From: a virus
Strand: one strand, 5' to 3'
Length of the DNA stretch: 21,613 nucleotides
Virus record (IMG/VR): IMGVR_UViG_3300032050_000927
Span: 1 to 21,613 of that record
In this document: one piece after another, positions 1 to 5,498 of the stretch
How positions within the stretch are numbered: position 1 is the first letter of the stretch
How the letters are laid out: every line of letters begins with the position of its first letter
Notes under the pieces: model-generated
What the model saw: only the letters and a program-made list of their open reading frames with translations
The model's database searches: none
Told to the model about the DNA's origin: nothing
Translations under genes and position numbers: made by a program

Positions 1-2
1 CG

Positions 3-260
3 GATCGCATCAGGGCCAGCGGCCATGCGTGCCGCATTAAACAGGCCGGACACATGGCTGCACCCGACCGATACAACGTCAGATCCGAAATTACCTCTTG
101 CGAGGTGGGGGTCGTCCACACATGGCCTTTGTATGCGCAACTCGCCGCTGCCATGAAAGGTGCCGCGCAAAGGCTCGGCATCGCCATCACCTGGGGCGGC
201 GATTGGCCGAGCTTTCCCGATGGCCCGCATTTCGAATTGGATCGGGGGAAGTATCCATGA
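3..260 (+). CDS. Phage endolysin, M15-type peptidase (C-terminal part, 5' truncated)
   Basis: The frame is open from the window edge to the TGA at 258-260, so only the C-terminal ~85 residues are present. The tail reads WPLYAQLAAAMKGAAQRLGI, then TWGGDWPSFPDGPHFEL, which matches the end of M15 D-Ala-D-Ala carboxypeptidase-like phage endolysins; His in GPHFEL is the last zinc ligand of that family. Family members cleave peptidoglycan cross-links for lysis. Upstream, where SxHxxGxAxD should lie, the frame reads QAGHMAAPDRY, with His and Asp two residues too close. A +1 shift at about position 58 gives HPTDTT, closer to the expected HAVDxx. The gene may therefore be frameshifted or decayed, or simply divergent. 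It overlaps the holin start by ATGA, as expected for a lysis cassette. The ATG at 54 is internal to the open frame and is probably not the real start. Confidence 0.6.
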   Translation, partial: DRIRASGHACRIKQAGHMAAPDRYNVRSEITSCEVGVVHTWPLYAQLAAAMKGAAQRLGIAITWGGDWPSFPDGPHFELDRGKYP

Positions 261-646
261 TCGCTGCCCTGCTGCCCGCGCTGGTGCCGATCCTGGGCGA
301 TGCACTCAAACGGCTATTCCCCGATGCCGAGGCACGGCAGCGCGCGGAGGCGGAATTGAATGCCGCCCTGCTTGCGCGCGCCGGTGAATTGGAAAAAGCC
401 GCCGCCGATATCATCAAGGCCGAGGCCCAATCCGAGCATTGGCTTGCCGCCTGCTGGCGGCCAATCCTGATGCTGACCTTTGGCTTGTTGATCGTTGCAC
501 GCTGGCTTGGCTGGTCCGCACCTGGGATCAGTGAGGCCGAGGCACTCAAACTGTGGAACATCGTCGAGATCGGCCTTGGTGGTTACGTGATTGGCCGTTC
601 TGCCGAAAAGACGCTGCCCAGGATTGTTGAGGTACTGAGGCGATGA
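257..646 (+). CDS. Holin, GTA/3-TM type
   Basis: A 129-aa protein starting at the ATG that overlaps the endolysin stop (ATGA), with GGGGGAAG a few bases upstream as ribosome binding site. The frame is open further upstream, but that stretch is the endolysin read out of frame. Residues 1-20 form an amphipathic or hydrophobic segment (MIAALLPALVPILGDALKRL), residues ~25-55 are a charged Ala/Glu-rich helix, and then come SEHWLAACWRPILMLTFGLLIVARWLGW (in two parts: SEHWLAACWRP and a membrane segment) and a final hydrophobic stretch near IVEIGLGGYVIG. EAQSEHWLAxxWRPxxML is characteristic of the 3-TM holin family found in gene transfer agents and alphaproteobacterial prophages. Its role is permeabilising the inner membrane to release endolysin. 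Its position next to the endolysin and before head-tail genes supports this. Family membership is fairly secure; function is by homology. Confidence 0.8.
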   Translation: MIAALLPALVPILGDALKRLFPDAEARQRAEAELNAALLARAGELEKAAADIIKAEAQSEHWLAACWRPILMLTFGLLIVARWLGWSAPGISEAEALKLWNIVEIGLGGYVIGRSAEKTLPRIVEVLRR

Positions 647-951
647 GCGCCTTTGGTGACGCCATGGCCAGCCTGATCGCTGATCCACATCTTGGCTGTG
701 ATGCTGAGTATCGCCAGGGCGGCACGGGCGCGCCGGTCAGCCTGCGCGTGCTGCGTTCCTCGCCCGACCGCCTGGCGGATGCTTTTGGTACAGAGGTGAT
801 TTCAGGCAGCGATATTCTCTCACTCCCCATCGCCACCCTGCCTGATATCGCGGCGGGCGATAGTTTCTCGATCGATGGCGAAGTTCTCACCGTCCGCCAT
901 GCCGAACGCGACGCCACCGGCACGGCCTGGCGCGTCTTTTGCCAGCGATAG
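643..951 (+). CDS. Phage head-tail joining protein (lambda FII-like)
   Basis: 102 aa, starting with ATGA overlap on the holin gene. The sequence begins MSAFGDAMASLIADPHLGCD and then shows a compact beta-rich pattern (APVSLRVLRSS, DxxxLPIATLPDIAAGDSFSIDGEVLTVRHAERDATG). The statement 'small size, N-terminal helix then beta barrel, IAxGDxFxIDGexxTV' fits the gpFII-like head-tail attachment family that docks the tail onto the portal/connector. Neighbours on the 3' side are tail completion, terminator and tube genes, the usual order for this part of a siphovirus late operon. No membrane segment or catalytic motif is visible. Assignment rests on size, fold-like pattern and position. Confidence 0.7.
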   Translation: MSAFGDAMASLIADPHLGCDAEYRQGGTGAPVSLRVLRSSPDRLADAFGTEVISGSDILSLPIATLPDIAAGDSFSIDGEVLTVRHAERDATGTAWRVFCQR

Positions 952-960
952 GCACGCAGC

Positions 961-1689
961 ATGAGGCTTGGCGCGCAGCTTGTCGGCGATCTCCGAAAAA
1001 TGCTCGCCGAAGAACTGCGCGCGGGCGAACGCGCCGCCATGACCGCGATCCGCACCGAGACCGCCGAGGTCAAAGCCGAGCTCCGCCAGCAGGTCACCAC
1101 CGCCTTTGCCGGCAATGCGCGCGGCATCGCCAATGCCTGGCGGTCCATGGTGTTTCCTCGGACGGGCCAGTCACTCCGGCCTGCGGGGCTGGTCTTCACC
1201 AAAGTCCCCAAGGTGATTGATGCCTTTGAACGCGGCGCGCTGATCCGCGCCAAGGGCGGACGTAAATTCCTCGCTATCCCGACAGGCTTTAACGCCGCGC
1301 GTGGCAGGCGCGGGCGCGGCGAGAAAGGCATGCGCGTGACGCCAGCGCAAATGGTGGCCTCGGGCCAGGCGTTTCTGCGGCCCTTCAAATCCGGGCGCGG
1401 CTTTGTCTGGTGCCTGCCACTCCGCGCCGGGGAACAGGCCGGGCGGCGACGGCAGCGCCTTCGTTTGATTGCCGGGGGTGTCACCGAGATCGGCACCGCT
1501 CATCGCCGTGGCCGAGAGGCCTGGGCGCGCGGGCTGCTCGCGCGCGGCATGGTGCCGATGTTCCTGCTACTGCCGCAGGTGAAGCTCACAAAACGCCTGG
1601 ACGTAAAGGGCGCGGCAGAGCGTGGCCTGCGCCGTCTGCCCGGGCGTTTTGTGGCGGCCTGGGCCGCCGAGGCAGGGAGACCGCGATGA
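961..1689 (+). CDS. DUF6441-like phage tail completion/minor tail protein
   Basis: 242 aa, basic (many Arg in the middle and C-terminal parts), starting at ATG 961 nine bases after the previous stop. The N-terminal ~50 residues form a charged helix (LRKMLAEELRAGERAAMTAI, then TAEVKAELRQQ), followed by a hydrophobic-basic region with IANAWRSMVFPR and a C-terminal segment ending RLPGRFVAAWAAEAGR. This layout resembles the DUF6441 family of alphaproteobacterial prophages, which sits between head-tail joining and tail terminator genes and probably has the role of the HK97 gp10-like neck/tail completion protein. The exact structural role is not established. The next gene begins inside its stop codon (ATGA), so the two are translationally coupled. 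Confidence 0.6.
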   Translation: MRLGAQLVGDLRKMLAEELRAGERAAMTAIRTETAEVKAELRQQVTTAFAGNARGIANAWRSMVFPRTGQSLRPAGLVFTKVPKVIDAFERGALIRAKGGRKFLAIPTGFNAARGRRGRGEKGMRVTPAQMVASGQAFLRPFKSGRGFVWCLPLRAGEQAGRRRQRLRLIAGGVTEIGTAHRRGREAWARGLLARGMVPMFLLLPQVKLTKRLDVKGAAERGLRRLPGRFVAAWAAEAGRPR

Positions 1690-2114
1690 GCCTACGTGAA
1701 GCCGCCCTGACTGCCCTGTTCGCGCGCCTGAACGCCAGTCTGGCCGCGCGCAACCCGGTGCCCGTGATACGCCGCAATGAGACCGTGCCGCAGCGCCTGC
1801 CCGCGGGCGGGCTGGTGGTGCTGCGCGATGGGGAGAGTGTGGCGGAAACGCCCATCCTCTCGCCCTTGGCCTATGCGATTGAACACCGCGCCGAGATTGA
1901 AGTGCTGGCGGCGGATAACACGCTGCTGGATGCGCTGCTGGTCGCCATCGCCGCCGCCATCACCGCGGATGCCATGCTGGGCGGTGCGGTGGAATGGGCG
2001 CAGCCAGGCAGCGCAGATATCGAGGATGTTGAATTCGAAGGCGCGGCCAGCGCGCGTGCTGCGAGCCTGCCTGTCACCCTATTTTTTACCGCCACCGGGT
2101 CACCGCTGGCCTGA
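1686..2114 (+). CDS. Tail terminator-like minor tail protein
   Basis: 142 aa from the ATG at 1686, which overlaps the previous stop. The reading frame is open upstream to about 1410, but that part is the preceding gene read out of frame. Residues 1-20 form a helix (MSLREAALTALFARLNASLA), then PVIRRNETVPQRLPAGGLVVLRDG, and a helix with LLDALLVAIAAAITADAML. The final third is a strand-rich end (DIEDVEFEGAASARAASLPVTLFF). A small alpha/beta protein in this position, directly before the tail tube gene, corresponds to the lambda gpU / HK97 tail terminator class that caps the finished tail tube. No diagnostic motif exists for the class, so this rests on gene order, size and secondary-structure pattern. 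Confidence 0.6.
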   Translation: MSLREAALTALFARLNASLAARNPVPVIRRNETVPQRLPAGGLVVLRDGESVAETPILSPLAYAIEHRAEIEVLAADNTLLDALLVAIAAAITADAMLGGAVEWAQPGSADIEDVEFEGAASARAASLPVTLFFTATGSPLA

Positions 2115-2135
2115 TCGCCCACCAGGAGAAACCCC

Positions 2136-3092
2136 ATGCCCCGTGCCATTGGCGCAAATGCGCGCCTGCTCATGATTCCTGAGGCCAGCTATGGCACCGC
2201 GCCAAGTGGTAATTGGCGGCGCATGCCCTTTCTGTCCTGCAACCTGGGCGCGGAGCAGCCACTGCTGGATGCGGATGTGATTGGCATTGGCGGCAATCGT
2301 GACACTGGCGCGCCGCTATTGGATACGGTGACGGTGGCGGGCCAAGCGGTGGTGCCGATTGATCTGATCAATTTCGGGCATTGGCTACGGTTGCTATTCG
2401 GCCCACCGACCACAAGCGGCACCAGCCCGAATTTCATCCATAGCTTTGCCTCGGGCCTGGCGGCGCTGCCCTCCAACAGTATCGAAATCGGCTATCCCGA
2501 TGTGCCGAATTACGATGTTTGCACGGGCGTGCGCGCTGATACGCTGGAGATGGATTTCACGCCCACCGGTGCTGCCAGCGCGACGATTGGGCTGCTGGGC
2601 CAGGGGTCACTACGCGGTGCGGCGAGTTCCGGCGGCACGCCAAGCGGCGCGGCTTTTACGGCCTTTAATAAGGCGCAGGGTTCCATCACGCGCGCTGGTG
2701 CGGCGCTGGCGCAGGTGACTGGCGCGCGGATCAGCTTTTCGAATGGCATGGAGACGGTGCGCACGATCCGCGCTGACCGGAAGGTAGAGGGTGTGGATCC
2801 GGGTATTGCGCGTTGCACCGGGCAAATCACGGTGCGGTTTGAGAATACGGTGCTGCTAGCGCAGGCGCAGGGCGGCACGCCAGCAGAATTCGCTATGGCG
2901 TTCACGATGGATACCAATCGCAGCCTGACGATCACGCTGCATGAGGTTTATCTGGCGCTGGCCAAGACGCCCATCGAAGGACCGGCGGGGGTGGAGGCGA
3001 GCTTTGATTTCAGGGCTGCGTTCAATGCAACGGCGGGGCGGATGATGACGGTGGCACTCAGGAACCAGCAGGTAGGGACGGAGTATGGGTGA
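2136..3092 (+). CDS. Phage major tail tube protein
   Basis: 318 aa with a good ribosome binding site (AGGAGAA, seven to eight bases before ATG 2136). The sequence is Gly/Ala/Thr-rich and strand-rich throughout, with MPRAIGANARLLMIPEASYG at the N-terminus, followed by PFLSCNLGAEQPLLDADVIG and GNRDTGAPLLDTVTVAGQAV. The body reads as a duplicated beta-sandwich. The conserved-type ISFSNGMETVRTIRADRKVEG segment (within residues ~200-220) matches the tail tube family Phage_tube_2 found in alphaproteobacterial siphoviruses. The protein forms hexameric rings that stack around the tape measure. At 318 aa it is longer than lambda gpV (~250 aa) but normal for this family. It is the last + strand gene before the antisense kinase insertion. 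Confidence 0.75.
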   Translation: MPRAIGANARLLMIPEASYGTAPSGNWRRMPFLSCNLGAEQPLLDADVIGIGGNRDTGAPLLDTVTVAGQAVVPIDLINFGHWLRLLFGPPTTSGTSPNFIHSFASGLAALPSNSIEIGYPDVPNYDVCTGVRADTLEMDFTPTGAASATIGLLGQGSLRGAASSGGTPSGAAFTAFNKAQGSITRAGAALAQVTGARISFSNGMETVRTIRADRKVEGVDPGIARCTGQITVRFENTVLLAQAQGGTPAEFAMAFTMDTNRSLTITLHEVYLALAKTPIEGPAGVEASFDFRAAFNATAGRMMTVALRNQQVGTEYG

Positions 3093-4800
3093 GGTCAAAA
3101 TTTCCACTACTGATCTTACGTGAAAGGAAAAGTGTCCTTAATCAAAGGGCTATCCTATTCCTATTTCAGTGGGCCTAACGCGCCAAATTGCCGACCGCAG
3201 CCTTACTCAGGAGATCCATCCAGCGCTGGCAGAAGGAGTTCATCTCGTCTTCGGTTAGGATATCACGAGGTACATGAGTAAGACTCCAAGTGTGCATCAC
3301 ATTATTAGACGCGGCCAAGTCGGCATCACGCCCTGAGGGCAGGTGGCGCGGTATCCCTGAAGGGTTTCTCGTCAAACTCTGATAAGCTACTTCGGTCCAG
3401 CGATATGATCCTCGGTCATTCTTAGCATACCAAAGTGAGGCGCTCCTTTCATAACTTGCGGTCTCGACCGATACGATGTCGCCGCAGACGACATCCCAAC
3501 CGCAATTCGCAAAGTCACTAAGTGGAATGTCAGGGTAATGGCCAGCTGTGATGGTTAATTTGGCGCTCCCAAACTCCACCTTGAACGATTTTTTGTGTCT
3601 CGTGCCGGCCTCTTGGATTTTTGCTTGCGGCGCATGCGCTTTGATTTCGCCTAATAGCCTACTGGCGATGGAGCACATCTCAGAAAACGCGTAGGCGGCT
3701 AGCTCTGTACGCTCATGTCGTCTCGCCTCTTCTTCGGCTAGAGCGGCCTCCGCACGAGCGGTGGCTTCCGCGATCCGCGCCGATGCCTCTCCGAGAGCCA
3801 CAGCGCCGGGTCCAGAACCGCCAGGCCGGGCTTGGATGGACGTAAGCTCCGACAGCACATCCTCAATATGAGGACGGGCGAGCGCCGGTTTCGCCACCAT
3901 CCGCAACAACAGGCTGCGGATCGGCGCCGAACCTGCCGTTATTAAAGGAGGGGCCCTTCGGTGCTGCTCCGCATAGTCGTCTACGTTTGGACCAGGATAC
4001 AGGGAGTGCCCACTGAGGATCTCGGCCCCGATGCACCCGAGAGCGTAAACATCAGTCGCGTGCGTGGCGCGCTGACCATTCCACTGCTCGGGCGCAGCGT
4101 AGGGTGGGCTCAGCGCATCTTTCAACGTCCGGAGTGATGTCTTGGCTTCTGTGGGCCGTGCGATACCAAAATCTGCAACATTCCATCTGTTGCCGTATCG
4201 TAGCACATTCTCCGGCTTCAAGTCGCGATGCACCCAATCGTCAACCTCGAGCAGACCACTCGCAATTTCGAGCAATGTTAGGACTGCCTCGGTCTCAGTT
4301 ATTGCTGCCCCTGCCTTAAGGTGGTCCCTGAGGCTCCTCTCGGCACGAGGCATCACGAGACAGGCTCGACCGGAAGCTACGTCATTTCCTAAATCAAGGA
4401 TGGGAATGACATGATGAGTATCTCGGCCGAGAAAAGCGCGCGCGAAATCGAGCTCTCGATGAGTAGCGTCACCGATGTCGCTTCTCAGAAGTTTAATTGC
4501 AACAGGTGTCCCATCCTCGGCAACGCCGGGGTGGACGGATCCAAAGCCTCCGGGGCGGCCGAGTAAGGTTTGCTCGTCCAGCAACCAAACTGACCGTTCC
4601 AGCTTCAACTGTCTCATGCAAACCAGCCCGTCTCTCAGGCGTCGATTTGAGCGCCCTCTTTGAGAGATTAGTATCAGATATGAAGCCAAAGAAACATACT
4701 GCCGCCTTCACTGGTGCCGCGATGAAGCTATGCGCTCGTGAGGCGCCGCTCTCAGCAATGCGATGGCCCCCGATGAACGACCTTGTTGGAGATTCCCCCC
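3093..4800. other. Cargo (moron) insertion between tail tube and tail chaperone
   Basis: The stretch between the tail tube stop and the tail chaperone start holds only one gene, the kinase, read against the late operon. It is visibly richer in A and T than the flanking phage genes. The left flank (3093-3174, 82 bp) contains a weak 5-bp hairpin, AAGGA/TCCTT around 3124-3139, without a T-run, so a terminator is doubtful. The right flank (4618-4800) holds the kinase leader on the minus strand, AT-rich around 4665-4690, and the chaperone's ribosome binding site GGAGA near 4789. I see no flanking direct repeats, transposase or att-like core. How + strand late transcription passes through or around the antisense gene is not evident. 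Confidence 0.6.
3175..4617 (-). CDS. Hanks-type serine/threonine protein kinase with C-terminal unknown domain
   Basis: 480 aa from ATG 4617; a TTG at 4689 would add 24 residues that do not resemble a kinase start, so the ATG is preferred. All kinase landmarks are intact (numbering from ATG): Gly-rich loop LGRPGGFGSV (19-28), VAIKLL lysine (42), catalytic HRDLKPEN (130-137), DFG (149-151), APE (175-177), helix F region DVYALGC (189-195), and the late conserved ARP (247-249). It should therefore be an active kinase. Residues ~276-306 are an Ala/Glu/Arg-rich helix, probably a coiled coil, linking to a ~170-residue C-terminal domain I do not recognise (KKSFKVEFGSAKLTITAGHY, then ADLAASNNVMHTWSL, ending FCQRWMDLLSKAA). 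No transmembrane segment is seen, so it is cytoplasmic. It lies antisense inside the tail operon, which points to independent expression as a lysogenic-conversion or defence-type gene. Substrate unknown. Confidence 0.9.
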   Translation of the reverse strand: MRQLKLERSVWLLDEQTLLGRPGGFGSVHPGVAEDGTPVAIKLLRSDIGDATHRELDFARAFLGRDTHHVIPILDLGNDVASGRACLVMPRAERSLRDHLKAGAAITETEAVLTLLEIASGLLEVDDWVHRDLKPENVLRYGNRWNVADFGIARPTEAKTSLRTLKDALSPPYAAPEQWNGQRATHATDVYALGCIGAEILSGHSLYPGPNVDDYAEQHRRAPPLITAGSAPIRSLLLRMVAKPALARPHIEDVLSELTSIQARPGGSGPGAVALGEASARIAEATARAEAALAEEEARRHERTELAAYAFSEMCSIASRLLGEIKAHAPQAKIQEAGTRHKKSFKVEFGSAKLTITAGHYPDIPLSDFANCGWDVVCGDIVSVETASYERSASLWYAKNDRGSYRWTEVAYQSLTRNPSGIPRHLPSGRDADLAASNNVMHTWSLTHVPRDILTEDEMNSFCQRWMDLLSKAAVGNLAR

Positions 4801-5178
4801 ATGCTCACCCTCAACCTCCCCACCACCCCCTACTGGCTCACCCTCCCGCGCGGTGTCCGCGTGGAAATCCGCCCCATCACAACCGCCGTGATGGCCGCCG
4901 CCCAGGCAGCCTCCGCCCGCCGCCTCAGCGCGCTCCGTGCGGCAGAGCCGGAGCTCGACCCCGACATGGCCCGCGGCCTAGCCTTCGCCTATCTGGTCAA
5001 GGCACTGGCCCGCCACGCCATCCTCGCCTGGGAAGGCATCGGCGACACCTCCGGTAAGCCCCTACCGCTCTCCCCCGATGCGGTCGAGCGCCTGATGGAT
5101 CTGGACGACATCGCCGCCGCCTTCTGGGATCGTGCCACCACCCCCGTCGCCGCCGTGGCCACTGAGGGAAACGGCTAA
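4801..5178 (+). CDS. Phage tail assembly chaperone (lambda G-like, zero-frame product)
   Basis: 125 aa from ATG 4801, preceded by GGAGA at 8-9 bases. A TTG at 4783 would add six residues but lies before the ribosome binding site, so it is rejected. The sequence begins MLTLNLPTTPYWLTLPRGVR, then EIRPITTAVMAAAQAA. It continues with mostly helical segments, LAFAYLVKALARHAILAWEG, SPDAVERLMDLDDIAAAFWD, ending VATEGNG. Its size, helical character and place immediately before the tape measure are those of tail assembly chaperones, which coat the tape measure before tube polymerisation. Like lambda G, it ends on a slippery heptamer that lets a fraction of ribosomes continue in the -1 frame. With frameshifting the product would be about 232 aa. 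Confidence 0.8.
   Translation: MLTLNLPTTPYWLTLPRGVRVEIRPITTAVMAAAQAASARRLSALRAAEPELDPDMARGLAFAYLVKALARHAILAWEGIGDTSGKPLPLSPDAVERLMDLDDIAAAFWDRATTPVAAVATEGNG
5166..5172 (+). promoter_or_regulatory. Slippery heptamer GGGAAAC for -1 frameshifting
   Basis: In the chaperone frame the bases read G GGA AAC, the X XXY YYZ pattern with X=G, Y=A, Z=C. Four bases later comes the zero-frame stop TAA (5176-5178). Slipping back one base gives GGG AAA and enters the frame that runs to 5498. Lambda uses the related GGGAAAG between G and T. Its position at the very end of the zero frame, in-register phase and downstream hairpin make this a strong call. Confidence 0.85.
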
Positions 5179-5498
5179 GGGCCCGCGCCGCATGGCATTT
5201 CGGCAGCGGGCCCGAATATTGTCGCGGCTGCGCGGCCATCGCGCGCGATTGCGGCGATAGCTGCCCCTACACGCAACACGCGCCGCTCAGCGTCGAAGCC
5301 CATGCCTGCTGGGCCGCCGGCACCGCCTGCGCTGAGGCCAGCATGGCCGGCATTACGCTCAACATCGCCAATGCGCTTGCCGCCGCGCGCGATCTCGGTG
5401 CGCAGGGCTGGGCCGCTTCGGAAATGCTGATGGCGATGCGTATCGGCATGGCCGAAGGCATCGCCACGCGCGGCAGGGAGGAAACGCCCCATGGCTGA
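5166..5498 (+). CDS. Tail assembly chaperone extension (lambda T-like), made by -1 frameshift
   Basis: This frame opens after TGA 5163-5165 and runs to TGA 5496-5498. No ATG, GTG or TTG occurs before the ATG at 5343, so expression by slipping at GGGAAAC is the best explanation. It would fuse 108 residues to Asn-124 of the chaperone. The extension contains YCRGCAAIARDCGDSC (Cx2Cx6Cx3C), further cysteines in HACWAAGTACAE, and helices ITLNIANALAAARDLGAQ and SEMLMAMRIGMAEGIATRG. The cysteine spacing suggests metal binding, which is an inference. The end overlaps the tape measure start (5491) by eight bases, as in many phages. In lambda the T part of GT recruits tail tube subunits to the tape-measure-chaperone complex, so a similar role is likely here. 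Confidence 0.75.
   Translation, partial: GKRLRARAAWHFGSGPEYCRGCAAIARDCGDSCPYTQHAPLSVEAHACWAAGTACAEASMAGITLNIANALAAARDLGAQGWAASEMLMAMRIGMAEGIATRGREETPHG
5179..5213 (+). promoter_or_regulatory. Frameshift-stimulating RNA hairpin
   Basis: GGGCCCGC (5179-5186) pairs perfectly with GCGGGCCC (5206-5213). The stem continues with GCCG (5187-5190) against CGGC (5201-5204) across one bulged A at 5205, leaving a 10-nt loop (5191-5200). This 12-bp GC-rich stem starts six bases after the slippery heptamer, within the usual spacing for -1 frameshift stimulators. There is no T-run after it, and it lies inside a downstream coding frame, so it is not a terminator. Confidence 0.8.

Noticed and set aside
546-1496. 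Minus-strand frame of 316 codons opposite the head-tail joining and DUF6441-like genes
   Set aside because: Arg/Pro/Ser-rich shadow of high-GC coding sequence; it would cover two well-supported + strand genes.
3124-3139. Small hairpin AAGGA/TCCTT downstream of the tail tube gene as terminator
   Set aside because: Only five base pairs and no T-run on either strand.
4618-4689. N-terminal extension of the kinase from TTG 4689
   Set aside because: The added 24 residues are not kinase-like, and the ATG at 4617 gives the usual short lead-in to the glycine-rich loop.
5179-5213. GC-rich hairpin read as a rho-independent terminator after the chaperone
   Set aside because: No T-run follows, it lies inside an open frame leading to the tape measure gene, and its distance from the slippery heptamer fits a frameshift stimulator.
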